NCBI GenBank assembly: GCA_021199855.1
Contig: JAJQHD010000048.1
Span: 1-64,000, forward strand
Reading direction: 5' to 3'
Length of the DNA: 64,000 nucleotides
Source of the DNA: Oscillospiraceae bacterium
GTDB taxonomy: Bacteria; Bacillota; Clostridia; Oscillospirales; Ruminococcaceae
Shown here one piece after another: positions 24,387-34,028 of the stretch. The number at the start of each line of letters is the position of its first letter. The stretch's first letter is position 1. Under the pieces are notes generated by a model. It was not told where the DNA came from and did not search any database. It was given only the letters and a program-made list of their open reading frames with translations. Position numbers and translations under genes: made by a program.

Positions 24387-25634
24387 ATGGTACTTACGAA
24401 AAAATCAACTATAAAAAAGTACGCCAAGCTCATTGTTAAAGTTGGCGCAAATGTACAGAAGGGTCAGACTGTTCAGGTCTATGCCGATGTCGACCAGGCT
24501 GAATTCGCGGCTCTCGTTGTCGACGAGGCTTACAAGGCAGGCGCAAAGAAGGTCAACGTAGAGTGGGGCTGTGATGCTGTCACCAAGCTCAACTACAGAC
24601 ATGCTTCCGTCAAGATGCTTTCAACCGTTCTTCCTTGGCAGGAAGAGAAGATGAAGTGGCAGAGCGAGGAGCTTCCCGCAAGAATCATGATTGAGTCGAG
24701 CGACCCCGACGGTCTCAAGGGCATCAACATGGAAAAGATGCAGAAGGCTTCAAGGGCAAGATACAAGGTTTCAAAGCCCTATTCCGAGAAGATGGAGAAT
24801 CACCACCAGTGGACTATCGCCGCAGTTCCGGGCGAGGCTTGGGCAAAGAAGGTATTCCCGGGACTCCGCAAGAATCAGGCTATCGAAAAGCTCTGGCAGG
24901 CGATTCTTGAAACTGTCTATGTAACTGACGATAATGATCCGATTGAGGTATGGAACCAGGTCAACGAGGACTTCAAGACTAAGTGCGCAAAGCTCAACGC
25001 TTATCACTTTGAGAGACTTGAATACAAGTCCTCAAACGGTACCGACTTCAAGGTCTGGCTTATGCCTAAGGGCAGATGGTGCGGCGGCGGGGAGACTGAT
25101 TTAAACGGCAGATACTTCAACCCGAACATGCCCACAATAGAAGTCTTTACCACTCCCGAAAAGGGCAAGGCGGAGGGCAAGGTTGTCTCCACAAAGCCTC
25201 TTTCCTATCAGGGTCAGCTTATTGAGAACTTCTGGTTTGAATTCAAGGACGGAAAAGTTGTTGACTACGGCGCAGAGAAGGGCAAGGAGCTCCTTGAAAA
25301 GATGGTAACTATGGATGAAGGCGCATCAATGATCGGCGAGGTCGCACTTGTTCCTTGTGAGTCTCCTATCAACAAGCAGAACATTCTCTACTATAACACT
25401 CTCTTTGATGAGAATGCCAGCTGTCATATTGCTCTCGGCAGAGGCTTCAACGACTGCGTTGAGGGCTTCGAGGATTTGAAGAAGGAAGACTTTGACGCCA
25501 TGGGCGTAAATGACTCGATGATCCATGTCGATTTCATGGTCGGTGCACCAGATATGTCGATTGTTGGTTACACTCACGACGGTCAGGCTGTCCAGATTTT
25601 CGAAAACGGCAACTTCACTGCAGAATTCAACTGA
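24387..25634 (+). CDS. M29 family aminopeptidase
   Basis: A 415-aa metalloaminopeptidase of the thermophilic aminopeptidase (M29) family, which binds two metal ions and removes N-terminal residues from peptides in the cytosol. Typical segments are the N-terminal KYAKLIVKVGANVQKGQTV, the EVFTTPEKGKAEG region, and C-terminal HIALGRGFND and HVDFMVGAPDM, which supply metal ligands. The ATG at 24387 has AAGGAA directly against it; the tight spacing is odd, but no other in-frame start lies nearby and the N-terminus fits the family. Confidence 0.93.
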   Translation: MVLTKKSTIKKYAKLIVKVGANVQKGQTVQVYADVDQAEFAALVVDEAYKAGAKKVNVEWGCDAVTKLNYRHASVKMLSTVLPWQEEKMKWQSEELPARIMIESSDPDGLKGINMEKMQKASRARYKVSKPYSEKMENHHQWTIAAVPGEAWAKKVFPGLRKNQAIEKLWQAILETVYVTDDNDPIEVWNQVNEDFKTKCAKLNAYHFERLEYKSSNGTDFKVWLMPKGRWCGGGETDLNGRYFNPNMPTIEVFTTPEKGKAEGKVVSTKPLSYQGQLIENFWFEFKDGKVVDYGAEKGKELLEKMVTMDEGASMIGEVALVPCESPINKQNILYYNTLFDENASCHIALGRGFNDCVEGFEDLKKEDFDAMGVNDSMIHVDFMVGAPDMSIVGYTHDGQAVQIFENGNFTAEFN

Positions 25635-25654
25635 TTTCAATAAATGTATATGAA

Positions 25655-25686
25655 AAGCCCGCAGATTCAAAACCTGCGGGCTTATT
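25655..25686. terminator. Bidirectional terminator between aminopeptidase and pgcA
   Basis: A perfect 10-bp stem, AAGCCCGCAG (25655-25664) with CTGCGGGCTT (25674-25683). T-rich flanks are modest on both strands. Confidence 0.85.
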
Positions 25687-25704
25687 ATTGTGCTTAAAGC
25701 CAAA

Positions 25705-27444
25705 TCAGAACCCTAAGGAAGCCTTAAACTCCTTGGCAATCTTCTGTCCGAGCTCCACCGCATCTTCTCTTACAGCCGCAATAGTGGTGTAGTAAGCCTT
25801 GATCTTCGGCTCGGTGCCGGAGGGACGGATGATGACGGTTGCCTTGTTTTCGAGGGTGAACTTGAGGACGTCAGACTTCGGGAGGTCGATGCCCTTTGAT
25901 TCGCCTGTAACAAGGTCGGTGTCAGTCTTCTTTAGGTAGTCGGCAAGAGCAACAACCTTGAAGCCTGCAATTTCCATTGGAGGATTCTCGTGGAGGTCGC
26001 CCATAATCTTCGCCATCTCAGCCATGCCGGCGGCACCTTCGCAAACGAAGCTCTCGACTGTGTGGACATAGTTTCCGTACTTCTTGTACATAGCCTCTCT
26101 TGCATCGAGGAGGGAAACGCCGATTGAACGGTAGTAAGCCGCCATCTCGCAAATCATCATCGAGCCGACGACAGCGTCCTTGTCTCTGACATAAGAGCCT
26201 GCGAGGTAGCCATAGCTCTCTTCAAAGCCGAATATGTATCTGTCAGCTTCACCCGCCGCTTCAAGGTAGCCAATCTGCTCACCGATGAACTTGAATCCGG
26301 TCAGTACGTTTCTCATCTCAACACCGTAATCCGCGGCAATAGCGTCCGCAATGGCGGTGGAAACGATGGACTTGACGGCAACAGGTCTCTCAGGCATAGT
26401 GCCGAGCTTGATTCTTTCCTTGCAGATGTATTCAAGGAGCATAGCTCCGACTTCGTTGCCACTGAACAGGACGTAGTTTCCGTCCTTGTCAGGAACAGCG
26501 ATGCCAACTCTGTCGCAGTCCGGGTCGGTTGCAAGAAGCAAATCGGGCTTTACAGTCTTGCAGAGCTCCAAGCCAAGGTGCAAAGCTTCCTTGATTTCGG
26601 GATTCGGGAATGGGCAGGTGGGGAAGTGACCGTCCGGGTTCTCCTGCTCGGGAACAACGGTAACATCGTTTACACCGATTCTCTTTAAGATTGCTCTTAC
26701 AGGCTTGTTACCGGTTCCGTTAAGAGGAGTGTAAACAACCTTCAATCCGCTTGCGGCGCAAATCTCCGGGTGAATCTGCTGCTTCTGAACTTCGTCAAGA
26801 TATGCAGTGATGACGTCCTGAGAGATGTATTCGATCATGCCGTTAGCAAGACCCTCTTCAAATCCGACGAGCTTCGCTCCGCCGAACATGGGAGTAGCAT
26901 TAATTTTTCCGAGAACTGTGTCAGCCGCTTCGATAGTCATCTGGCAACCGTCCGAGCCGTAAGCCTTGTATCCGTTGTACTTCGAAGGATTGTGAGAAGC
27001 GGTGCAGACGATACCTGCCTTGCAGTGAAGGGTTCTTACAGCCCACGAAAGCATAGGCGTTGGCATAAGCTCGCTGTAGATATAAGCCTTGATTCCGTTT
27101 CCGGCAAGAACTCTTGCCGCTTCTTTCGAGAAGAGATCCGACTTGATTCTCGAATCGTAAGCGATGGCAACAGCATTGTCCTGCCCGGGATAAGCTTCGT
27201 TGACATAATCGGCAAGTCCTTGGGTAGCTCTTCTTATCGTGTAGATATTGAGTCTGTAGGTTCCAGCTCCTATTACGCCACGAAGTCCTCCGGTACCGAA
27301 TTCGAGGTCGCGGTAGAAGCGGTCTTTAATCTCCTCATCGTTTCCATCAACCGACTTTAGCTCCTCGATAAGGTCGGGATCTTCCGTTGCGTTTTCAAGC
27401 CAGAGCTTATAGAGCTCAGCCTCACTTGGTCTTATTTCACTCAT
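25705..27444 (-). CDS. pgcA: Alpha-phosphoglucomutase
   Basis: A 579-aa alpha-D-phosphohexomutase. The phosphoserine loop is TASHNP with S150, the metal loop is DPDCDRVG (about 305-312), the sugar loop GFEESYGY and the phosphate loop RPSGTEPK near the C-terminus. It interconverts glucose-1-phosphate and glucose-6-phosphate for glycogen, UDP-glucose and teichoic acid precursor supply. The length fits PgcA rather than the ~450-aa GlmM. It follows telA by 47 nt on the same strand and may share its transcript. Confidence 0.94.
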   Translation of the reverse strand: MSEIRPSEAELYKLWLENATEDPDLIEELKSVDGNDEEIKDRFYRDLEFGTGGLRGVIGAGTYRLNIYTIRRATQGLADYVNEAYPGQDNAVAIAYDSRIKSDLFSKEAARVLAGNGIKAYIYSELMPTPMLSWAVRTLHCKAGIVCTASHNPSKYNGYKAYGSDGCQMTIEAADTVLGKINATPMFGGAKLVGFEEGLANGMIEYISQDVITAYLDEVQKQQIHPEICAASGLKVVYTPLNGTGNKPVRAILKRIGVNDVTVVPEQENPDGHFPTCPFPNPEIKEALHLGLELCKTVKPDLLLATDPDCDRVGIAVPDKDGNYVLFSGNEVGAMLLEYICKERIKLGTMPERPVAVKSIVSTAIADAIAADYGVEMRNVLTGFKFIGEQIGYLEAAGEADRYIFGFEESYGYLAGSYVRDKDAVVGSMMICEMAAYYRSIGVSLLDAREAMYKKYGNYVHTVESFVCEGAAGMAEMAKIMGDLHENPPMEIAGFKVVALADYLKKTDTDLVTGESKGIDLPKSDVLKFTLENKATVIIRPSGTEPKIKAYYTTIAAVREDAVELGQKIAKEFKASLGF

Positions 27445-27491
27445 GGTAAAATGCCCCTTTCAATGTATTTTTATAGTTCGGCAAGAAGCAA

Positions 27492-28646
27492 TCAGGCTTC
27501 ATCGCCGTTACGAATCTGTAAAAGCTTCTGCTTGAGGTCGTCCTCCATCTTGACCATCTCTGCCTCAGCGGCGAGTCTTGCGGCACGTCCGTCAGACTGA
27601 ATCTTCATGACGTCGTCAAGAGTCTGGATGAGCTGATCGTTGGTCTCCTTCAAGGTCTCAATATCGACAATTCCTCTTTCTGCCTCCTGAGCAGTTTCAA
27701 CAGAAGCAGTGTAAAGCTTCTCGGCGTTCTGCTTGAGAAGAGCATTTGTGATGTCGGTAACCTGTCTCTGAGCCTGAGCCGCCTCTGTCGAGTGCTCGAT
27801 TCCAAGAGCCAGAACCATCTGATTCTTCCATAGAGGAATAGTATTGTTCAGGGTTGTCTGGATCTTCTCGACCATGACATTGTCGTTATTCTGGATCATG
27901 CGAATCTGCGGAGCAGTCTGAATAGCGATAGTTCTCGTGAGTTCAAGGTCGTGAATCTTCTTTTCAAACCTGTCGCACTTGTCGGCTAAATCTCTTGCCG
28001 CCTGTGCGTCTTCAGCAAGACCTGTCTCCTTAGCCTTCGCTTCGAGCTCTTTAAGCTTGCCACCCCGGACTTCCTCGAGCTTCTGCTTGCCAGCCATGAT
28101 GTACATAGTCAGCTCCTTGAAGTAGGCTAAATTCTGATCGTACATCTTGTCAAGGACGGCAGAGTCCTTCAGGAGTCTTACCTGATGTTGCTGAAGAGCG
28201 TCGGCAATTTTCTCGACGTTGACCTCAGCCTTCGCATATTTGGCTTTCATAGTTTCAAGCTTGTTCGACTGCTTGCGGAAGAAGCCACGAATGCCCTTTT
28301 CTTCCTCTTCGTTGATGCCCTTGAGCTCGTTTACCATGCTTGAGATAAGATCTCCGACCTCACCTAAATCCTGAGTGCGGACACTGGCGAGTGCGGCATC
28401 GGAAAAATCAGCCATCTTCTTCTGAGTGCTGGCACCATACTGCATAATCTGAGCGGTGTTTTCGACGTCGATCTTGGCGGCAAATTCCGTGACAGCCTTT
28501 TGCTCTTCCGGAGTCAGTGTGGTGTCGGCGATCTGAGTCGGCTTCTTGTCAGCTTCGACAATCTCCGCCACAGCCTGTGATTCGGCATCCGGTTCTAAAG
28601 TCAGATGTGGAACGCCGGTGAATTCTTGCTCGTTTACATTATCCAT
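27492..28646 (-). CDS. TelA/YaaN family protein (toxic anion resistance)
   Basis: A 384-aa protein, mainly helical with long coiled-coil stretches, of the TelA family. Conserved parts are the GIRGFFRK segment (about 120-127) and the NTIPLWKNQMVLALG segment (about 269-283). Members were linked to tellurite and to cell-envelope stress, but the mechanism is not known. ATG 28646 has GGAG 7 nt upstream and is preferred to ATG 28652. It is paired with xpaC, as in Bacillus. Confidence 0.88.
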   Translation of the reverse strand: MDNVNEQEFTGVPHLTLEPDAESQAVAEIVEADKKPTQIADTTLTPEEQKAVTEFAAKIDVENTAQIMQYGASTQKKMADFSDAALASVRTQDLGEVGDLISSMVNELKGINEEEEKGIRGFFRKQSNKLETMKAKYAKAEVNVEKIADALQQHQVRLLKDSAVLDKMYDQNLAYFKELTMYIMAGKQKLEEVRGGKLKELEAKAKETGLAEDAQAARDLADKCDRFEKKIHDLELTRTIAIQTAPQIRMIQNNDNVMVEKIQTTLNNTIPLWKNQMVLALGIEHSTEAAQAQRQVTDITNALLKQNAEKLYTASVETAQEAERGIVDIETLKETNDQLIQTLDDVMKIQSDGRAARLAAEAEMVKMEDDLKQKLLQIRNGDEA

Positions 28647-28699
28647 AGTCATGCTCCTGTTCTTGATGTTTGATTTTTATGTTATTGTTATTTTTGCTC

Positions 28700-29899
28700 T
28701 TATTTGAAATCGTCCTCGGTGAGACCCTCCTGCGCAAGAAGGGTATTCAGAACGGAAATGTCGCTCGAAACGTCCATAGCAGTGTCGGAGAACAGCTCAT
28801 CGAGAAGCTTTTCAAACGCCAGATTCAAGGTATCAAGGGTCTCCTCAATCTCACGCTTTGACGCCTGGATGTTCTCGCCCTGAACCGGCTGTTTGTCCAT
28901 GTCGGCATAGGCATTGAGAAGCTTCACAGTCATAGGAAGATAGTAATCCATGAGCTTCTTGAGGTCAGGGACAATCTCGGGATTGGTTTCAGCTCTCTCG
29001 AAAATCCGCCTGACTATAAGCTCCATTCTTGAAATCTTCCCGGAAATCTCTTCTCCCGGGATGGCATCATTGCAGGCTCTTATCTGAGCAATAAAACTGT
29101 TGCCCTTGTCAAGGACTTCCTGAAGCTTCGCATCCTTCTCCGACTCACGCTCCTTAGCTTTGTCCTTGACCGACTGCTCTGCCTGCTTGATTAAGCTCTT
29201 CTGGTAGTCTTCATAGGTTTCATCACTTGTTATAAGAACCGTCTGCTTGTCATCCAGATGACCCTCCAGAAAAAGCCCGTCATTTATCATTCTTTTCAGC
29301 TCTTTGCGGACTTTCTTTGCGCTCTTTCCAACGCCCTGTGAAAGTTTTTCGATTGTACAAAGTGTCTTGTTGCCTAAAATCTGCCTGTAGGTCTTGAACC
29401 TGTTCGCGAAGCCTACCTGCTTGCCGCCACTGACAATGAGCGGAAGACCGACAACTATTCCGGCAAAGGCAGGCAAAACAGTAATCAGACCGAAGTCAAT
29501 ATAGAACCACCATCCGACAAAGCCTATCAGTGCCGAAAGGCAGACAGCTCCTCCTGCAAGTATAATTCCGCCGATTATCTTCATAATCCCGCCTGATGTA
29601 ATCTTCTGCGGATTGCCATAAAGTGCAGGCAAATTATTCGCAGACGGAACCACTTTGGGAGCAGACTTTGTCCCATCCTGGTAACTGTCATCATCGTAAT
29701 ATTCGGCATCATCGTAGTATGAACGCGAACAGCCACCGGTTGCTCTTCTGAACATTCCGGTGCCCATATTTATAACATTTCCAACAAGGTTGCGAACCGA
29801 CTCATTCAGCTCGCTGTAATCCTGAGAATTAACAGCTTTGTCAATGACATCGCGGATGTCGTCGCCCAGATCATCCCAATTTAAACTGCTCTTCGCCAT
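28700..29899 (-). CDS. xpaC: XpaC-like membrane protein
   Basis: A 399-aa protein with an N-terminal helical region, a Tyr/Asp-rich linker (about 65-82), two membrane helices at about 107-155, and a C-terminal helical and charged domain. The KKVRKELKRMINDGLFLEGHLD region is characteristic of the XpaC family, named for phosphatase-substrate hydrolysis in Bacillus. It is the usual partner of TelA and lies 53 nt upstream of it. The first 90 residues are probably soluble. Confidence 0.85.
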   Translation of the reverse strand: MAKSSLNWDDLGDDIRDVIDKAVNSQDYSELNESVRNLVGNVINMGTGMFRRATGGCSRSYYDDAEYYDDDSYQDGTKSAPKVVPSANNLPALYGNPQKITSGGIMKIIGGIILAGGAVCLSALIGFVGWWFYIDFGLITVLPAFAGIVVGLPLIVSGGKQVGFANRFKTYRQILGNKTLCTIEKLSQGVGKSAKKVRKELKRMINDGLFLEGHLDDKQTVLITSDETYEDYQKSLIKQAEQSVKDKAKERESEKDAKLQEVLDKGNSFIAQIRACNDAIPGEEISGKISRMELIVRRIFERAETNPEIVPDLKKLMDYYLPMTVKLLNAYADMDKQPVQGENIQASKREIEETLDTLNLAFEKLLDELFSDTAMDVSSDISVLNTLLAQEGLTEDDFK

Positions 29900-29939
29900 G
29901 CTATCCTCTCATTTCTTGAAAGTCAATCCTAATCATCTA

Positions 29940-29968
29940 ATTATACCGCATTTTTTATCACTTTACAA
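29940..29968 (-). promoter_or_regulatory. Promoter of the xpaC-telA-pgcA unit
   Basis: Reading the minus strand, TTGTAA (29968-29963), 17-nt spacer, TATAAT (29945-29940), 41 nt before the ATG. Confidence 0.8.
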
Positions 29969-30045
29969 GTGCCGATGAGCGGTTTAACGTAATTTTCGCA
30001 TAAATTCAGAGTCTGTCACTTTTTGCTGGACCTTTGTAAGCACTA

Positions 30046-31578
30046 TTATTCGTTTTCCCAGTACTTTCTGTCAAGGCAACGATATCTTACAGCCTGGGCA
30101 ACATGCTTGCGATCAATCCGCTCTTCGCCGTCCATGTCAGCCATGGTCCTTGAGACTTTCAGAATCCGGTCATAAGCCCTTGCTGATAAACCGAGACGGT
30201 CGAAGACTTCGCCGAGAAGCGTATTTGCATCTTCAGTAAGCGGGCAGACTTCGTGCAGGACTTCAGATGTGATTCGGGCATTGCAGGTGATTCCGGTGCC
30301 CTTGTATCTCTCATTCTGGATTTCTCTTGCTTTCTGGACTCTCTCGCGGATAGCGGCACTTGGCTCTTCTTTCTTTGTTGAAGAGATGTTCTCATACTCA
30401 ACCGGTGCAACCTCAATGTGCAAATCGAATCTGTCAAGGAGCGGTCCCGAAATCTTTGAGAGATACTGCGATACCTGCTTTTTGGTGCAGACGCACTTCT
30501 TCTTCGGATGACCGTAGTAGCCGCAGGGACATGGATTCATCGCCGCAACAAGCATAATGTTCGACGGGTATGTAACTGTGCCAGATGCTCTTGAAATCGT
30601 GACCTTTCCGTCCTCAATCGGCTGGCGGAGGATTTCAAGAGTTGAGCGTGAAAATTCAGCAAGCTCGTCAAGGAACAGAAGCCCATTGTGCGCCAAAGAT
30701 ATTTCTCCGGGTCTGGGAATTCCTCCACCGCCTGCAAGACCGGCTGTCGAAACAGTATGGTGCGGAGCGCGGAAGGGTCTTTCGGTAACCAATGGCGCAT
30801 TCTTGTCAATAAGACCTGCTATAGAGTAGATGTTGGTCGTTTCTATCGACTCTTCAAAAGTCATTTTCGGAAGAATTGACGGAAGCCTCTTGGCGAGCAT
30901 ACTCTTGCCTGAACCGGGAGAACCGATCATAAGAAGATTGTGACCTCCACATGCGGCAACTTCCAGAGCCTTCTTCGCAAACTGCTGACCCTTGACATCG
31001 GCAAAGTCGAGTAGATCTCCCATATTCTTTTCAGTCGGAACATAAGGTGGAGCCTTTTCGAGAATTATGTCTCCGCTCAGGAAGTGGGCAAGTTCACTCA
31101 GAGATTCAACGCCATAGACTTCTATGCCTTCAACAACGGAAGCTTCGTATGCGTTCTCTTTCGGAACATACATCTTCTTTACGCCCATCCGATGGGCAAA
31201 TATCGTCATAGGAAGGACACCGTTTATCGGGCGCAGATCTCCACCCAGAGAAAGCTCACCGACAAAGCAGGAATCCTCAGTGCGCTCAATCGGGAACATG
31301 CCTGTTGACGCAAGAATAGCGACCGCTATCGCTAGGTCGTGTGATGAGCCACTTTTCTTGACATCGGCTGGAGCAAGGTTTACAACTATGCTGACTGGAG
31401 GAAAGCGAAGCCTTGAGGAGCGGAATGCAGAACGGATTCTCTCGCGCGACTCCTTGACGGCAATATCAGCAAGACCGACAATATCAAATCTCTCCATGCC
31501 CTTTGACGCTTCAACTTCAACGCTGACCTCAAAGGCATTCATTCCGAACAGTCCTACACTTTTAATTTCCGAAAACAT
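30046..31578 (-). CDS. YifB/ComM family Mg-chelatase-like AAA+ ATPase
   Basis: A 510-aa protein with an N-terminal ChlI-like/Lon-type region (residues 1-170), then an AAA+ domain with Walker A GSPGSGKS (219-226), LFLDELAEF Walker B, and a C-terminal Mg-chelatase domain. A four-Cys cluster (CPCGYYGHPKKKCVC) sits in the ATPase. In Gram-negatives ComM is a branch-migration helicase in natural transformation; the Firmicute role is less clear. ATG 31578 has AAAGGG 8 nt upstream; the GTG at 31587 overlaps that site. Confidence 0.93.
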   Translation of the reverse strand: MFSEIKSVGLFGMNAFEVSVEVEASKGMERFDIVGLADIAVKESRERIRSAFRSSRLRFPPVSIVVNLAPADVKKSGSSHDLAIAVAILASTGMFPIERTEDSCFVGELSLGGDLRPINGVLPMTIFAHRMGVKKMYVPKENAYEASVVEGIEVYGVESLSELAHFLSGDIILEKAPPYVPTEKNMGDLLDFADVKGQQFAKKALEVAACGGHNLLMIGSPGSGKSMLAKRLPSILPKMTFEESIETTNIYSIAGLIDKNAPLVTERPFRAPHHTVSTAGLAGGGGIPRPGEISLAHNGLLFLDELAEFSRSTLEILRQPIEDGKVTISRASGTVTYPSNIMLVAAMNPCPCGYYGHPKKKCVCTKKQVSQYLSKISGPLLDRFDLHIEVAPVEYENISSTKKEEPSAAIRERVQKAREIQNERYKGTGITCNARITSEVLHEVCPLTEDANTLLGEVFDRLGLSARAYDRILKVSRTMADMDGEERIDRKHVAQAVRYRCLDRKYWENE

Positions 31579-31615
31579 ACCGATCACCCTTTCCTGGCTA
31601 ATATATTCTTTTACT

Positions 31616-31644
31616 ATTCTACATTATTTGAGCCCTTTATTCAA
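31616..31644 (-). promoter_or_regulatory. Promoter of yifB overlapping an inverted repeat
   Basis: Reading the minus strand, TTGAAT (31644-31639), 17-nt spacer, TAGAAT (31621-31616). An 8-bp inverted repeat, GAGCCCTT (31630-31637) and AAGGGCTC (31643-31650), covers the -35 and part of the spacer, so it could be an operator or the end hairpin of the upstream gene. Confidence 0.6.
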
Positions 31645-31697
31645 GGGCTCAGGGGTTCTTTCTTCAAAAAAATTTCGGAAATCTGCATGATTACAGC

Positions 31698-33055
31698 CTA
31701 TTCTTCTCTCACAGGCATCACAGTTCCCAACTCGACATTGTAGTCAAATATCAGTGGAACGTCTTTTGCTAGATATGGATAGCATCTTCCGCGGAAGATA
31801 ATGTTTTCGTTCTTCTGAATCCTCTGAAGCCTTGATACAGACAACAGTGGTCGATCGAATTCGTTTTTTCCTGCAAGCTGACTGATGTACTCAAGAAAAG
31901 ATATCTCTCTGCTGTGCAGATAGATAAGAGTTCCGCAGTTGTCGAGGATGGTTCTTGAGATGTGTTCTCCATACTTGTCTACCAGCTGTTCATATGACTG
32001 GATAACGAGGTGGAACCGGATGTTGCGGCTGCGGGCAGCTGTGAGCATCGACACCATGTCGGTGAGCATCGGCATGTTGCAGAATTCCTCCAGGATAAAG
32101 TTTACTCTTATCGGAAGGCTTCCTCCGAAGCCGTCTGCCGATTCAAGAAGCGACTCATAGCATTGGCTTATAAAAAGCGTGGCAAGGAAGTGGAAGGTGG
32201 TCTTCTCGTCCGGAACCACGAGGAAAATAGCTGTCTTCTTCACACCGATGTCGTCGATGTCGAAAGAAGAACTGGATAGCATTTCCGTCAATGCCGGTGC
32301 GGCTCTGAATATGCGAATAAGCTGGTCGAATGTCGACATTATGCACGACTTTGTGTTCTCAGCCGTAAGAGTCATGACACCTGCAAGATTCTGATATACA
32401 TCGCTGTCCTTCGGCAATGCCTCAAAGGCTCTTCTTAGGGCGCCGTTTGGGTACTTTTCATATCGATACTGAAGAAGCTTGCTGACTGTAATTTCCTGAC
32501 CTAATTCGAGAATCAGCTTGCAGATTCCGAGGGCAAATTGCCCTGCGGATTCGTTCCAGTATTTGTCTTTGTCACTTGAAGAACGGTTGATGAACAACCT
32601 GTCAAGCAGGTCGTTAAGAAGCAGAACAGCCGTGTTCTTGTCTCCCGAAAAGTACAGCTTGTTTATCTTTCCGAACATGTTGTAGGAGTCAGGAGATTTC
32701 TGTGGGTTTCTGAGATTTATAATTACCGGCTTGTAGCCCTTTTTTTGAGAAACGGTGTAGTCTTGGTTGCAAGTTCGCCCTTAGGGTCGATGATAATCAT
32801 CGATTCGCCCGCATCTGAGCAGGAGTATATCATCGGCAGAACATATCGAAGTGTTTTTGTTGAGCCGGTGTCGCCGTTGATGAGTGTGTGCGATTCGCTT
32901 GAATCGGTGTACAGCCTTTTTCCGTCAGCGAAGAGAACCGGTCCTCCCGAAGATTTTGGACCGTCGTTTTCAAGAGAAAATGATGCGAGTCCGTCAATGA
33001 ACTCTTCATCTGAAGCCATGTGTGAATCCTGGTAAGTGAGTCCGTCCTTTAACAT
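31698..33055 (-). pseudogene. VirD4/TraG-like ATPase, frameshifted at an A7 run
   Basis: Two frames together encode about 452 aa. Frame one, from ATG 33055, has Walker A GDTGSTKT (61-68) and Walker B-like MIIIDPKGEL, then stops at 32723. The other frame continues from the same point (GYKPVIINLRNPQK, a TraG family segment) through FILEEFCNMPML and HLVIQSYEQLVDKYGE to 31698. The shift lies in AAAAAAA (minus strand, 32748-32742 region); one more A restores FLKKKGYK. It lacks the N-terminal membrane helices of VirD4 and sits away from any conjugation genes. It may be a pseudogene, a sequencing error, or be rescued by slippage. Confidence 0.8.
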
Positions 33056-33066
33056 GATTTTTCCTC

Positions 33067-33843
33067 CTATCTGTTGTTTGCAACGAATCCTATCCGCCCT
33101 GAAGAGTGAGGCTTGGAAGCGCCACCGAGATAGCTTATTTCAGAAATGTCTATTTCCGGACTGTAGTTCGGGTTGACTTCTCTTCTGAGAAGGAGCTGCC
33201 TTATCAGCTTTTCGGCTATCTCCTGATTTGAGACATCCGTCTCATCCCGGCTTCTGAATATCTGAGCAAGAGATTCTTTCACATCCTCCGATATATTCAA
33301 GCCGCTTCTTTTTGCAGCAGCTTCAATGCAATCAACGCATTCCTCCGGAGTGTAAGATTCGATTTTGACTGGAAGCCAGAAGTCAACACTGCACAGCCCG
33401 TTGTAAATGGAATTGATATGCTCTTTTGATCCTCCATCATCGACAGCCAGGACAATGAAACAAATCTCATCGTGCCTTTTCAGGTAGTCGAAGACAATCT
33501 GCAGTGAGCTGTTCGAGCCCTTTTTTGACCATTCCCTGTCGCATTCGATTATCACTATTCCTCTGAACTGGTAGTAGCAGTCCCTTGCGATGCTGACGCT
33601 TTCACCAAGACGCCTTACGAATGACTTGGCTGATTGCTGGTCGGAAAAGTATGGCATTATGATGCTGAATTTCTGCTTTGTTCCCATGAAGCTGATAAGC
33701 CTTCTCTGCTCGATTCCATCCGCAAGTTCCAAAGCGGCTCTCTCAAGCGACGAGTAGGACTTTCCTGTTAGGAAGAAGTCAGGACAGCTGTGCCCATCAA
33801 TCTTTCGTAAAACATCCTGCAAATCAAAATCCCTTATAGCCAT
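33067..33843 (-). CDS. AAA-like protein without a P-loop, partner of the VirD4-like ATPase
   Basis: A 258-aa soluble protein I do not assign to a named family. The layout recalls a AAA+ domain: a strand that would be Walker B (GIVIIECDREW, about 114-124), a strand like sensor 1 (ICFIVLAVDDG) and a lid-like end (YTPEECVDCIEAAAKRSGL). The P-loop position reads DFFLTGKSYSSL, without GxxxxGKT, so ATP binding is doubtful. AGGAGG precedes its ATG and that of the VirD4-like gene, 11 nt downstream, so the two form an operon. A role as adaptor of the ATPase is a guess. Confidence 0.6.
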   Translation of the reverse strand: MAIRDFDLQDVLRKIDGHSCPDFFLTGKSYSSLERAALELADGIEQRRLISFMGTKQKFSIIMPYFSDQQSAKSFVRRLGESVSIARDCYYQFRGIVIIECDREWSKKGSNSSLQIVFDYLKRHDEICFIVLAVDDGGSKEHINSIYNGLCSVDFWLPVKIESYTPEECVDCIEAAAKRSGLNISEDVKESLAQIFRSRDETDVSNQEIAEKLIRQLLLRREVNPNYSPEIDISEISYLGGASKPHSSGRIGFVANNR

Positions 33844-33972
33844 TTTGAATTCCTCCTATACGATTTCTTTTTTACACCTGTACAGTCGCCGGACAAGCCT
33901 TTTTCCCGACGGGCGCCTGGCAGCAAAATTACACTTAATCACGATTTTATTATGGATTTTCGTATTGCGATG

Positions 33973-33981
33973 TGCTATAAT
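33973..33981 (+). promoter_or_regulatory. Extended -10 promoter of ispDF
   Basis: TGCTATAAT (33973-33981) gives a consensus -10 with TGn extension. A -35 17 nt upstream is not convincing (TGGATT). It is 47 nt before the ispDF ATG. Confidence 0.6.
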
Positions 33982-34028
33982 GAGAAAAATAGAGTATTTG
34001 CCTTCATGAAAGTATATAGGGAGAACCG

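Noticed and set aside
31630..31650. Terminator for the VirD4-like gene
   Set aside because: The 8-bp hairpin has no T run on the minus strand and lies inside the yifB promoter; kept only as a possible operator.
32740..32752. Programmed ribosomal -1 frameshift of dnaX type at the A7 run
   Set aside because: The zero-frame codons are CTC AAA AAA AGG, so the heptamer is not the X XXY YYZ form (A AAA AAG) in the right phase, and no ribosome-site-like or hairpin stimulator is obvious. Loss of one A is simpler.
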